Positions 30,269 to 39,822 of a stretch of DNA of 64,000 nucleotides are shown in pieces. The stretch is taken from positions 1 to 64,000 of the forward strand of contig JAHDBJ010000026.1 of the NCBI GenBank assembly GCA_020630435.1, written 5' to 3'. The notes under the pieces are model-generated. The model did not search any database. It was given only the letters and a program-made list of their open reading frames with translations, and had not been told where the DNA came from. The position numbers and the translations under genes are program-made. This DNA is from Saprospiraceae bacterium. GTDB taxonomy: Bacteria; Bacteroidota; Bacteroidia; Chitinophagales; Saprospiraceae. The number at the start of each line of letters is the position of its first letter. The first letter of the stretch is position 1.

Positions 30269-31330
30269 TTAGACCAGTTCTATTTTTAAATTAACGACAT
30301 AGGTTTTGGGATTATCTTTTATATTAAGTGTATAGTGATCAGGATACAAAATATTAAGCCTTCTTCTAACATTGACTAAGCCAATTCCTCCACTAAAGGC
30401 GTGTTCTTTCATGGGAAGTTTTTCAGGTTTACTATTTTCTATATTCATATAAACACAATTATCTTCAATATCTAGTTTGATATTAACAAATCCTTTTGTT
30501 ATATGATTATTCAAACCATGTTTGAAACTATTCTCAATAAAAGGAATAAACATTAATGGCGCAATTCGCTGATCCGATACACTTCCTTTAACCTCAAAAT
30601 TAATCTCTACATTCTTCCCTTGTCTAAGTCTTTCTAGATCAAGATAGTTTTTTAAATAATTGACCTCTTTGCTTAGATCTACTCTTTTCTCATTACACTC
30701 ATATAACATATAGCGCATCATTTCAGATAATTTAATGACAATTTCTGGTGCCTTATCCGATTTTTTAAGTGTTAACGCATATAAATTATTTAGGGTATTA
30801 AATAAAAAATGAGGATTGATTTGAGAACGTAAAAATTTTAATTCTGACTGCATCGTCTGAGTTTCTAAAATTTGTCGTTCTCTCTGATGCCGAACCCAAT
30901 CCGTTATAATTTTAAAGATTGTAGAAGACCCTGCAAACATAAATGTCAATAAATAAAAATAGCCTTGATCCGTTACCAATCTCTCACGAAATATAGTATC
31001 TCCATGATATACAAAATATAAAACAAAAACCTTGATAGAGGTTACAATAAATACAGCTAGCAACAGTAATAAACAGTATCGAGCGAATTTCTTTTGAGTT
31101 AGAAAATTTGGTATGAGATACAACGTATTGAAATAAACAATTGAGCTGTAAAAGACAATCGTTATTGAAGCTATCAGTACAGTAAAACCTAAACTATGAT
31201 TCGTCTCAGTCATATGCAATATGGTAAACATAAAGAAAAATGCCAACCAAAATAGACTATGATAAACAAATCTTTTGCTTACAAAATTATAAACCTGTCC
31301 TACTACATTTTTTACTACAAGAGCATCCAT
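30269..31330 (-). CDS. LytS-type membrane histidine kinase
   Basis: Four N-terminal membrane helices (residues ~25-140) without a recognised sensor fold, then the His_kinase domain with His174 in QINPHFLFNTLNNL and a HATPase_c module (FIPFIENSFKHG; GGIGLVNVRRRL). This is the standard partner of LytTR regulators. First gene of a likely five-gene leftward operon (kinase, regulator, FN3K-like, DUF819, DUF6056-like). Confidence 0.96.
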   Translation of the reverse strand: MDALVVKNVVGQVYNFVSKRFVYHSLFWLAFFFMFTILHMTETNHSLGFTVLIASITIVFYSSIVYFNTLYLIPNFLTQKKFARYCLLLLLAVFIVTSIKVFVLYFVYHGDTIFRERLVTDQGYFYLLTFMFAGSSTIFKIITDWVRHQRERQILETQTMQSELKFLRSQINPHFLFNTLNNLYALTLKKSDKAPEIVIKLSEMMRYMLYECNEKRVDLSKEVNYLKNYLDLERLRQGKNVEINFEVKGSVSDQRIAPLMFIPFIENSFKHGLNNHITKGFVNIKLDIEDNCVYMNIENSKPEKLPMKEHAFSGGIGLVNVRRRLNILYPDHYTLNIKDNPKTYVVNLKIELV

Positions 31331-31532
31331 ATTTTATATTCCTTAAATATTGGGACTAGAGTTAACTTTACAAAAACGCCCTATCATCTTTTCTTAAAAC
31401 CCATAACTTATTTTGTCCATTCTTAAATTTCTCTCTAATTAGTATATTTTTAGAATATACACAAGTATTTTAGACACCCTAAATTGAATATAAGAAATGA
31501 TATAGCATTTTTTAGACTAAAATCACACAGGG

Positions 31533-32957
31533 TTAATCACCTAGTCCATATTTATCGACAAGATAAATTAAACTTGCCATTGCTGCTGCCCCTAATTGCA
31601 ATTCTCTTTTATTGACGGTATCCATCAAATCAATAGCAGTATGATGGTAATCAAAATAACGCTGTGAATCAGGTTTTAAACCAAGCAATAATCCTTTCTG
31701 ACTCTTCAAGCGACTAATATCTGCTCCTGAACCACCTTTTGCTAAGGTGATTCCATAAGGCTCTAAGAGCGGAGACCAAGCATAAAGCTTTTGAAATTTT
31801 TCTTTAAAGATCGTTTTATCGCCATCACACGTAAAGCCTCTAGGTGTAAATCCACCACGATCGGATTCAATCGCAAATAAATGAAATTCTTTATTATCAT
31901 TCGAAGTTTCAGTATATACTTTAGAGCCTGCTTGTCCATTTTCTTCATTCATAAACATTACACAACGGAGTGTTCGTTTAGGTCGATAATTCAATTGTTT
32001 TAAAACATGAATAACATCCATCGATTGCACACATCCTGCACCATCATCATGTACACCATCACCTACATCCCAAGAATCTAAATGTCCTCCTACTAAAAGA
32101 ATTTCATCAGGATACTCACTCCCTTTAATTTCTCCCACTACATTATAAGATAACTTAGGAGAAAGATTTTTACAGGTTGTTCTTATAAATACCCGTACCA
32201 CTTCTTCCGTTGTCAGTCGACTTAATAGTTCTGCATCATTAGTGCTAATAGCAACAGTAGGAATTTTTCGGACACCCTCTTCATAAACGGTTACTCCTGT
32301 ATGTGGTATATCGTCGAGACGAGTTGTCATAGAACGAACCAATGCTGCTACAGCACCATAATTTCCGACTTTTGAAGCTCCCCATACCCGTTGGTCTACA
32401 GCTCCACCATAAGCAGCAAACGTATTTATCTGTGTATTATCCATTGGTCGATTATAAAATACAATCTTCCCTCTAAGTTTTCCAGCTTTGCCTAACTTTT
32501 CAGCTTCATCTAATGAGTTCACTTCTACGATCTCTGCCGTTATTCCTTTCTGACCTGTTCCAATTGAATTGCCTAGAGCTAAAGCCTTTAATTCTATTGT
32601 TCCCATCTTCTTAGATCCAACAATTCTAACTTGTTCTTTATCCCCTCTTACCCAATGAGGTACGATACAGGGTTGTAACCATACCGTATCCATTCCAAGG
32701 GTATCCATCATTTGCTTTGTAAACTCTATAGCGGCAAAAGATTGAGGAGACCCCGACAAGCGACCTCCAATTGTAGCCAAATCCTTTAGCCAATCATAAC
32801 CTTGTCCTTTTGTTAAGGTGGTTTTGTAGATGTTTTTTATAAAAAAGGCATCTTCATCACTTGACTTCATTGTATTTTGCGCATTTAAGGATAAGGTCAT
32901 CAAACAGAAAATGCTCAGGAAAAGAAGAAAATGTATTTTTTGATTAAAGTGATTCAT
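31533..32957 (-). CDS. M28 metallopeptidase, carboxypeptidase Q-like
   Basis: The signal peptide (ending LSLNAQ) directs export. A PA-type inserted domain lies at ~135-250. The M28 zinc ligands are visible: His292 and Asp294 region in GGHLDSWDVGDG, bridging Asp304 in HDDGAG, and Glu338/Glu339 in MNEENGQAGS. The order and motifs fit plasma glutamate carboxypeptidase/carboxypeptidase Q-type dipeptidases. No T9SS sorting domain, so probably periplasmic. Confidence 0.95.
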   Translation of the reverse strand: MNHFNQKIHFLLFLSIFCLMTLSLNAQNTMKSSDEDAFFIKNIYKTTLTKGQGYDWLKDLATIGGRLSGSPQSFAAIEFTKQMMDTLGMDTVWLQPCIVPHWVRGDKEQVRIVGSKKMGTIELKALALGNSIGTGQKGITAEIVEVNSLDEAEKLGKAGKLRGKIVFYNRPMDNTQINTFAAYGGAVDQRVWGASKVGNYGAVAALVRSMTTRLDDIPHTGVTVYEEGVRKIPTVAISTNDAELLSRLTTEEVVRVFIRTTCKNLSPKLSYNVVGEIKGSEYPDEILLVGGHLDSWDVGDGVHDDGAGCVQSMDVIHVLKQLNYRPKRTLRCVMFMNEENGQAGSKVYTETSNDNKEFHLFAIESDRGGFTPRGFTCDGDKTIFKEKFQKLYAWSPLLEPYGITLAKGGSGADISRLKSQKGLLLGLKPDSQRYFDYHHTAIDLMDTVNKRELQLGAAAMASLIYLVDKYGLGD

Positions 32958-33579
32958 TATATCTATATTTTAATAGAGAAGTTATTTAAAAATAGAATGC
33001 TCAATTATTTATAAGTCATTACATCTCAATATTTCAGCTAATTCTTCGCACCGTAACTAAGGCTACGAAAAAAGGATGGAGCTTCATCTTAATATACAAG
33101 CAATTATAACTAAAATAAACCTTCATTATTAAACAACTTCAGAGAAAACAATATAAAGTTAATAGTAAAGTGTATAAAATACACTACAATACTAGAGAGA
33201 CACTTGTTTAAAACTAAGAAAACTAATCTTAGTTTTTTGTATTTCGCCGTCCCTAATTTGAATATTTTATGATTAGCTCATATTAATTCTATTTTTTTAT
33301 AATTAAAATTAAATTTTTTAAAAAAAAATTAATTGAATAATTGGTGAACCATTCAGTCATATATTTTATAACCTTCATTTTGTAAAACAAAATAAAAATT
33401 CACAAAAGGCTTTTTTTATAAAATAAAAATTACTTATAAAGTGAAATAATTGAATATTCATTTAAATATATCAAATCCAATATTTAAATAAAAAGCAATA
33501 GAAAGGCTTAAATAATGAGAATATCCTAATGGGAAAGGATGTTTTTTTTAAAAAATTTTAAAAAAACACTTCGTGTTAT

Positions 33580-33610
33580 TTTGACAATAAGTAAAAATAA
33601 CTTACCTTTG
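33580..33610 (+). promoter_or_regulatory. Bacteroidota-type promoter for a candidate small RNA
   Basis: TTTG at 33580-33583, a 19-nt spacer, and TACCTTTG at 33603-33610 match the TTTG-N19-TAnnTTTG consensus exactly. It points rightward in a gap where both flanking genes point leftward, so it does not serve either of them. Confidence 0.65.
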
Positions 33611-33615
33611 TATTG

Positions 33616-33720
33616 TAACAATGAATAACAATAGAAAGATATTGTTCTCATTTTAGATTTATAATTTGGTTTTATTTGGTTAGGGCTGAGGTAGTGCTGT
33701 GGTGGCACTACCTTCTTTTT
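33616..33720 (+). ncRNA. Candidate small RNA, about 100 nt
   Basis: The stretch from the predicted start just after the TACCTTTG box to the terminator at 33688-33720 forms a stand-alone transcription unit. A 5' hairpin (AACAAT / ATTGTT) and the 3' terminator stem are its main predicted structures. It contains only an 11-codon ORF (33621-33656) without a ribosome-binding site. I do not recognise a known RNA family; 6S RNA would be longer with an open internal bubble. Confidence 0.5.
33688..33720 (+). terminator. Terminator of the candidate small RNA
   Basis: GAGGTAGTGC / GCACTACCTT stem with loop TGTGGTG, followed by TCTTTTTTAT. It is G+C-rich compared with its surroundings and points rightward, with no rightward gene upstream other than the candidate RNA. 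Confidence 0.75.
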
Positions 33721-33767
33721 TATAGGCTATCTTATATTGCTAATAGAATAACCTAAAAAAATCCAAC

Positions 33768-33802
33768 AAAAAACGAGAGTGTTACTATTAAACACCCTCG
33801 TT
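33768..33802 (-). terminator. Terminator of the glucosaminidase gene
   Basis: AACGAG-A-GTGTT / AACAC-C-CTCGTT hairpin about 60 bp past the stop of the 33863-34786 gene; the A-run at 33768-33773 gives the U-tract on the minus strand. Confidence 0.65.
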
Positions 33803-33862
33803 CTAATTTTACAATTACGAAAATACGGTTTTTCTACAATTCTTAATTTATTTTGACTTAGC

Positions 33863-34786
33863 TTATCTTCCTGTTCTAAACATTGAGTATTTGGAAGATA
33901 ATTTATTATGCAATTGTACACTTCCTTTTTTATAACTTCTTTCTACCACATTTCTTTTAAGACTAGCAACAAGTCTTGATTTTCCTCCTTTTTCATTTCC
34001 TATATTTTGAGTTCTAGGTCTATAATTATCTGGTAATCTGTATGCACTTGGTGGTGCAGATGCTTCTGTCGATTCTGGCAGATTATTATAATTTTCTTCT
34101 TTCACATCACTTTCAACTACTGCATCTGTAGCAATACGAGCAGGAGATGCATTTGAAGATGGACTTACTCTACCTTGGCTGACAACCTGCGGTTTAGCAG
34201 GAGCTTTATCAAATTTTGGAGTCAAGTGATACTGAGCAACAGCATTTTGCTTATCATATTGATCAAGATGATATGTCTCAATAATATCAATTAATATAAT
34301 AGGATATTTAGGATTGGTTGCATATCCTGCATCTTTCAGACCATAAGCCCATTTACTATAATCATTGCCTAAGTCAAAAAGAAAAGCATAACGTTTATTC
34401 TTTTTCAAAAATAAGCTATGTGCTTCAAAAGATTCTGAAGGATCACTATATTTTCGGAAGCATGAGGCAATTAATTTCCCACTCGCATCATAGTCATCAT
34501 CTTCTCTATAGATACGTTCTCCAGTCCAAGAAGCCTTACACTTTATGCCATAAAAATTATTTCCTTTAGTAGCCAATTCGGAAGTCCCCCAATTGGACTC
34601 AAGTATAGCTTGCGCTAGCTTTATACTAGCAGGTATTTGGTGTGCATTCATTTCAGCTACAGCAATCATACTAAATGACTCGATAAAATATTCTTTATCT
34701 TGCGCTGAAATTTTGGGATTCTGGGCAGTTGATTGATTTAAAAATACAAACACAGCAACAACGAATAATACAATTAGTCTTCTCAT
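33863..34786 (-). CDS. Secreted glucosaminidase-domain peptidoglycan hydrolase
   Basis: Signal peptide (ending NQSTAQ), then a GH73-type glucosaminidase domain at ~28-180: SIKLAQAILESNWGTSELA with catalytic Glu63, GNNFYGIKC, FRKYSDPSESFEAHSLFL, and YATNPKYP. It should cleave the glycan strands of peptidoglycan. The C-terminal ~120 residues are Ser/Pro/Ala-rich and look disordered, in place of the LysM wall-binding repeats many relatives carry; the basic end (KRNVVERSYKKGS) could bind the wall. Confidence 0.94.
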   Translation of the reverse strand: MRRLIVLFVVAVFVFLNQSTAQNPKISAQDKEYFIESFSMIAVAEMNAHQIPASIKLAQAILESNWGTSELATKGNNFYGIKCKASWTGERIYREDDDYDASGKLIASCFRKYSDPSESFEAHSLFLKKNKRYAFLFDLGNDYSKWAYGLKDAGYATNPKYPIILIDIIETYHLDQYDKQNAVAQYHLTPKFDKAPAKPQVVSQGRVSPSSNASPARIATDAVVESDVKEENYNNLPESTEASAPPSAYRLPDNYRPRTQNIGNEKGGKSRLVASLKRNVVERSYKKGSVQLHNKLSSKYSMFRTGR

Positions 34787-35528
34787 AGCGGTTACATTTA
34801 GAGATAAATAAAAATAGATTTACTCCAAAGCGCCACTACCAATCAGAAGGGGGGAGGAATGAGATTGATAATAAGCTTTAGTTTGGTTGGTTAATCCAAA
34901 AATATCTTAGAAAAACAATAAATAAAAAGTGCTGTAAGTGTCAGTAATGACAAGGTAACAGGGTATGTTTGTTTTTTTTGATTGATTGTGACAATCTTGT
35001 TTCGTAAATATATATTCTTTTTATTAAAAAAAATACCATTTCCTCTAAAAAACAGCTCTTTCCATCAAAAAAGCTACATTTAGTGTGACTAGATTTTGAA
35101 TAGTTTTTTCATATTAACTTAAAACCTAATCCATTTTCTAATTTCACGTTTAAAATCATTAAATAAATGATAATCAGCATTTTAATAAAAAAATATTTTT
35201 GACATATATCAACTTATAGATAATTTTTAATATTTTTACAAAATAATATTTATAAGCAATAAGGTTACAAAACTATATTCAAAATAATTATGTATTATTT
35301 TTTTTCATTTTGCGTTTTGTGACATTTTTCAGATAGTTTTACAGTCAAAAAAAAATCTATTTTTTTATTTTTTTTGACATTTTATTCTTGATTCAGATTG
35401 AATAGAAGTTTCTTTGGTTATTCACAAAAAACTTCTTTTTCTTGGGGTAATCTATCCTAGGCTTTATATTCACTATGTCTTGATTAAGACAAGTCTATTG
35501 CCATTTTTTATACTAAATTTGTTTATAA
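34787..35528. other. Long divergent intergenic region
   Basis: About 740 very AT-rich bases between divergent genes, so it must hold both promoters. A CAAAAATA (TATTTTTG on the minus strand) lies at 34897-34904 upstream of the glucosaminidase, and TAAATTTG at 35514-35521 lies only 8 bp before the glycosyltransferase ATG; neither has a well-placed -33 partner. Long A and T tracts dominate. No ORF or stable hairpin stands out. Confidence 0.5.
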
Positions 35529-36221
35529 ATGGAGAAAGCAATTGTAGATGTTATCATACCAGCTTATAATGAAGAAAATTCTATTGCTTTTGTGATAAAA
35601 GATATACCAAAGTCTCTTGTAAGGGATATTATTGTATGCAATAATGCTAGTACTGATAATACTGCTACAGTAGCAACACAGCAAGGAGCTACAGTTCTCT
35701 TAGCAACACAAAAAGGATATGGAAGTGCTTGTTTAGTTGGTCTAGAATATCTTCGACAAAAAGAAATACCTCCAGATATTGTTGTTTTTCTGGATGGAGA
35801 TTATTCCGACCATCCAGAAGAGATGCAACAACTTATCCAACCAATAATAAATGAAGCAGTAGATTTAGCTATTGGTTCTAGAGCTTTAGGCAACATGGAG
35901 AAAGGAGCTATGCAACCCCAACAAATTTTCGGAAATTGGTTAGCTACAAGCTTAATTAAATTATTTTATCAATATGAATTTACAGATCTAGGGCCTTTTC
36001 GGGCTATTCGCTACCCCTCCTTACTAAAAATAGATATGCAAGACAGGGACTTTGGATGGACCGTAGAGATGCAAGTAAAAGCAGCAAAGATGAAAATGAA
36101 CTGTAGGGAAATTCCCGTTTCGTATCGCCAACGAGTTGGTGTTTCTAAAATTTCAGGAACAATCAAAGGAACTATACTTGCTGGGCATAAAATACTATGG
36201 ACAATTTTTAAACTACTATAA
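35529..36221 (+). CDS. Family 2 glycosyltransferase, dolichyl-phosphate-mannose-synthase-like
   Basis: GT-A fold of 230 residues without membrane helices: VDVIIPAYNEENSIAFVI, nucleotide-binding NNASTDNTA, and the metal-binding DGDYSDHPEEM (~90-100). Such enzymes load a sugar from UDP/GDP onto a polyprenyl phosphate. The stop is 3 bp from the next glycosyltransferase, and a polyprenol-dependent GT-C-like gene follows, so the three likely act in one surface-glycan pathway. Confidence 0.93.
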   Translation: MEKAIVDVIIPAYNEENSIAFVIKDIPKSLVRDIIVCNNASTDNTATVATQQGATVLLATQKGYGSACLVGLEYLRQKEIPPDIVVFLDGDYSDHPEEMQQLIQPIINEAVDLAIGSRALGNMEKGAMQPQQIFGNWLATSLIKLFYQYEFTDLGPFRAIRYPSLLKIDMQDRDFGWTVEMQVKAAKMKMNCREIPVSYRQRVGVSKISGTIKGTILAGHKILWTIFKLL

Positions 36222-36224
36222 ATA

Positions 36225-37703
36225 ATGAATCTTATTTTCTCAATTATTCTCACCCTTTACTGTGTAGCACTTGCATATATTACAATTTATTGTCTACTAC
36301 AGTTGAATTTACTTTTTTACTATAAAAAAAATAATAAAAGAAAATCTTTTGATGCTTCTTTAGAACAAAACGAAAAACTCCCTTTTGTAACGATACAACT
36401 TCCTATATACAATGAGATGTATGTAGTAGAGCGGCTTATTGATACAATAATTCAAATGGATTATCCGAAGGATAGATTTGAAATTCATGTACTAGATGAT
36501 TCTACTGACCAAACTGTTGAAATTACACGCAATAAGGTAGAAGAGTATAAAACGAAAGGTTTTTTAATAGAACATATTAGAAGAAAGGATCGAAAAGGCT
36601 ATAAAGCTGGAGCATTAAAGGAAGCAATGCCATATGCTAAAGGAGAATTTATTGCTATATTCGATGCTGATTTTTTACCTAAAAAAGATTTTTTAAAAAC
36701 GACCGTTGCACACTTTAAAGATAAAAACGTAGGAGTAGTGCAAACTCGTTGGGAACACATTAATCAGGATTATTCTATTCTTACCCGTTTACAAGCCTTA
36801 CAACTCAATGTCCATTTTACAGTAGAACAAACGGGACGAAGTTCGGGCGATTTTTTATTACAATTTAATGGAACTGCTGGAGTATGGAGAAGAGCTTGTA
36901 TAGATGATGCTGGAGGATGGGAAGCCGATACCCTAACCGAAGATTTAGACCTGAGTTATCGAGCACAGCTCAAAGGATGGAAAATAATATACTTAGAAAA
37001 ATTTGGCTCACCTGCCGAACTTCCTGCTGAAATCAATGGACTCAAATCTCAGCAATTTAGATGGATGAAAGGGGGGGCAGAAACTGCTAAAAAGATTATT
37101 CCTTCGATTTTAAAATCGCATTTGCCTTGGCGACAGAAGTTTCACGCTATTGGGCATCTAATGGCAAGTACTGTATTTGTCTTTATATTTCTAGCAGCAA
37201 TACTAAGTGTACCACTTTTATTCATCTTTCCTTATTTAACGTTCAATGCAAATTATTTGTCCGTATTTTTGCTAGGTCTTATAGCTATGTCTCCTGTCTA
37301 TTATGTTGCTAATGTACAGGCAGAACTTAAAGAAGAACGTTACACAAAATTACTCTTTAAATTCTTGATTCTTTTTCCCGTATTTTTATCTTTATCTATG
37401 GGTCTATCTCTGCACAATGCCATCGCTGTTTTACAGGGTTATTTTGGTAAAAAATCACCTTTTGTACGAACTCCAAAGTTCAATATCAAAAGTATTAGTG
37501 ACTCTTTTAAAAAACAGAATTATAAGACAACTAAAATTAAGTGGACAACTATTATGGAAGGCATCCTTTCTTTGTATTTTATAGGAGGTATTATTGCTGG
37601 CTTGATACTTCAAGATTATACCTTTGTGATTTTTCATAGTCTATTAGCAATGGGTTTTGGAACTATATTTTACTATTCTATTAATCATCTTAGTACTAAA
37701 TAA
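36225..37703 (+). CDS. Membrane family 2 glycosyltransferase, cellulose/mannan synthase-like
   Basis: N-terminal membrane helix (~3-27), GT2 catalytic domain with DDSTD (~90), DADF (~146) and TEDLD (~240), and the processive-synthase QxxRW motif (QQFRWMKGG, ~275-283), then four C-terminal helices. The layout is that of CslA/CESA-like proteins. Bacteroidota relatives synthesise or extend surface polysaccharides or glycolipids; the sugar is not predictable. Middle gene of a three-gene run. Confidence 0.94.
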   Translation: MNLIFSIILTLYCVALAYITIYCLLQLNLLFYYKKNNKRKSFDASLEQNEKLPFVTIQLPIYNEMYVVERLIDTIIQMDYPKDRFEIHVLDDSTDQTVEITRNKVEEYKTKGFLIEHIRRKDRKGYKAGALKEAMPYAKGEFIAIFDADFLPKKDFLKTTVAHFKDKNVGVVQTRWEHINQDYSILTRLQALQLNVHFTVEQTGRSSGDFLLQFNGTAGVWRRACIDDAGGWEADTLTEDLDLSYRAQLKGWKIIYLEKFGSPAELPAEINGLKSQQFRWMKGGAETAKKIIPSILKSHLPWRQKFHAIGHLMASTVFVFIFLAAILSVPLLFIFPYLTFNANYLSVFLLGLIAMSPVYYVANVQAELKEERYTKLLFKFLILFPVFLSLSMGLSLHNAIAVLQGYFGKKSPFVRTPKFNIKSISDSFKKQNYKTTKIKWTTIMEGILSLYFIGGIIAGLILQDYTFVIFHSLLAMGFGTIFYYSINHLSTK

Positions 37704-37714
37704 GCTGGCCATCT

Positions 37715-39049
37715 ATGCTAGAAGCAGCTCATCAGACTTTTCGGCATTATTTTATCTTCGTATTGCTTTGCTTAAGCTATTTGGTTTTTAGTTTTAATGT
37801 AGAACAAGAAGATTTTTATTATATATTATCTTTCTATACGGTTAGTTTTTCCCTCTATTTTTATATTTTAAAAAAAGAGAATAATACACAAAATTTATAT
37901 TTTTTTATCGGATTAGGATTCGTCCTTCGGTTTATTGTTCTTTTAGGATTTCCCAATTTATCCGATGATATTTATCGTTTTATTTGGGATGGGAAGTTGT
38001 TACTTTCAAATACCAATCCATTTGAGCATTTACCCTCATATTACTTGAAACAAGACCAACAAATCGAAGGAATATCCCCTAGTTTATATCAGGAATTAAA
38101 CTCTCCAAATTACTTTACCATTTATCCCCCTATTTGTCAACTCTCTTTCGCTCTAGGTGCATTAGCTAAGAGTTGGTGGGGAAGTGCTTTTATACTAAAA
38201 ACCTTTCTCCTCTTATGTGAAGGATTAGTTGTTTTTTTTGGTATAAAAATTTTAAAACTTCTGGAACAACCGACAACAAAGATATTGATCTATGTTTTAA
38301 ATCCATTAGTTATTATAGAGGTTATTGGCAATATTCATTACGAAGGAGCAATGCTTGCCTTTTTGCTAGGAGCATATTATTTTTTATTACAAAAAAAAAA
38401 TATAGGCTCTGCCATTTTTTTTGCTTTATCCATTGCTTCTAAATTACTACCACTTATTTTTTTACCTTTTTTAATAAAAGTTTTAGGTTGGAGAAGAAGC
38501 TTTCAATATTTCTTAACCATAGGGCTTAGTCTCCTACTCTTATTTTTACCTTTTTTCAGTTTCTCATTTATAGAAAATTTTGGAAATAGTCTAGATTTAT
38601 ATTTTAGAAAATTTGAGTTTAATGCCAGTCTCTATTACATTGGTCGCTATATTGGGTATCAAATTACAGGCTATAACCAAATCGCAATTATTGGACCTAC
38701 CCTAGCCTTTTTGTCAACATCTAGCATTCTATTATTATCGGTATTAGGCAAATACAAGCTCAGAACTTTACCCTTGTTTTGGATGTTTGCTATTGTAATC
38801 TATCTTTTTTGTACCACAACAATTCACCCATGGTACACCATTTTACCCTTGGCTTTATGTGTATTTACACATTTCCGCTTTCCCATTATTTGGTCAATGC
38901 TAATTTGTTTAACCTACATCAATTATTCTTATTCTGTCTATTTTGAGAACCTCTGGATTGTAGGTTTAGAATATGGGTTTGTTTTTAGTCTTCTTCTAGT
39001 AGAAATGTTCATAAAAAAAAATAAAATCCACAGTTTCCTTCAATTTTAG
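37715..39049 (+). CDS. GT-C-like polyprenol-dependent glycosyltransferase
   Basis: About 11 membrane helices in 444 residues. The first large loop has LSDDIYRFIWDGKLLLSNTNPF, a typical GT-C pattern with acidic catalytic residues, followed by NYFTIYPP. The family uses polyprenyl-phosphate sugars as donors, which fits the first gene of this run being a synthase for such donors. It follows the previous gene by 11 bp. Confidence 0.9.
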   Translation: MLEAAHQTFRHYFIFVLLCLSYLVFSFNVEQEDFYYILSFYTVSFSLYFYILKKENNTQNLYFFIGLGFVLRFIVLLGFPNLSDDIYRFIWDGKLLLSNTNPFEHLPSYYLKQDQQIEGISPSLYQELNSPNYFTIYPPICQLSFALGALAKSWWGSAFILKTFLLLCEGLVVFFGIKILKLLEQPTTKILIYVLNPLVIIEVIGNIHYEGAMLAFLLGAYYFLLQKKNIGSAIFFALSIASKLLPLIFLPFLIKVLGWRRSFQYFLTIGLSLLLLFLPFFSFSFIENFGNSLDLYFRKFEFNASLYYIGRYIGYQITGYNQIAIIGPTLAFLSTSSILLLSVLGKYKLRTLPLFWMFAIVIYLFCTTTIHPWYTILPLALCVFTHFRFPIIWSMLICLTYINYSYSVYFENLWIVGLEYGFVFSLLLVEMFIKKNKIHSFLQF

Positions 39050-39068
39050 ACTGAGTTTATGGATTTTT
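39023..39068 (+). terminator. Probable terminator of the glycosyltransferase run
   Basis: AAAATCCA-CAGT pairs with ACTG...TGGATTTTT across the stop codon at 39049; inner and outer stems are separated by a bulge. Moderate quality. Confidence 0.4.
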
Positions 39069-39105
39069 AGGTTAAATAACAAATATTTTTACGAACCTTA
39101 TTCTT

Positions 39106-39795
39106 ATGCCTAAATACGACTGGATTCTTTTCGATGCTGATAATACCCTTTTTGATTTTGATACATCTTCTAAAGTTGCTTTTTATCAAGCAATGGATCA
39201 TCATCAATTAGCGTATCCTAATGATATATATTCGGAGTATAAAAAAATTAATGCTGGTGTATGGAAAGAATTAGAAGAAGGTAAAATTACACAGGAAGAG
39301 CTTCGCTCTAGACGATTTAAATTATTTTTTGACCAGTTTGGAATTGAATTGGCGCCACGACCATTCAATCAGCTTTACCTTGATAAACTCATTGAAAATG
39401 CAATGCTTTTGGAACAGACCTTATCCCTACTAAACCTATTTAAGGATAAAGTCAAAAACGTGATTATCACAAATGGGTTGAAAGAAGTTCAGCGACCACG
39501 CATTCAGAAAGTAAATATTGAACATTATTTTGAAACAATCATTGTTTCTGACGAGATTGGTGTTGCTAAACCTGATAGGGCATTCTTTGATTATACATTC
39601 CAAAAAATTAACTATCCTCCAAAAGAAAAGGTTTTAGTGGTAGGAGATAGTTTAAATTCTGACATAAAAGGAGGAAACAACTATGGCGTCAATACCTGTT
39701 GGTATAATCCTAAAAAGTTGAATAATTTGACCTCGAACCAACCAACTTATGAAATTACCGAATTGAAGGCATTACAAGAAATCATTTTAGGATGA
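39106..39795 (+). CDS. yjjG: YjjG-family noncanonical pyrimidine nucleotidase (HAD)
   Basis: HAD hydrolase with nucleophile Asp10 and general-acid Asp12 in FDADNTLFDFD, Thr in IITNGLKE, Lys in IGVAKPD, and VVGDSLNSDIKGG. The length (229) and the sequence N-terminal to the cap fit YjjG, a 5'-nucleotidase that removes non-canonical pyrimidine nucleotides (a house-cleaning role). It stands alone between two predicted transcription units. Confidence 0.92.
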   Translation: MPKYDWILFDADNTLFDFDTSSKVAFYQAMDHHQLAYPNDIYSEYKKINAGVWKELEEGKITQEELRSRRFKLFFDQFGIELAPRPFNQLYLDKLIENAMLLEQTLSLLNLFKDKVKNVIITNGLKEVQRPRIQKVNIEHYFETIIVSDEIGVAKPDRAFFDYTFQKINYPPKEKVLVVGDSLNSDIKGGNNYGVNTCWYNPKKLNNLTSNQPTYEITELKALQEIILG

Positions 39796-39822
39796 TTTTA
39801 AAACAATAAATAACAACAACAA

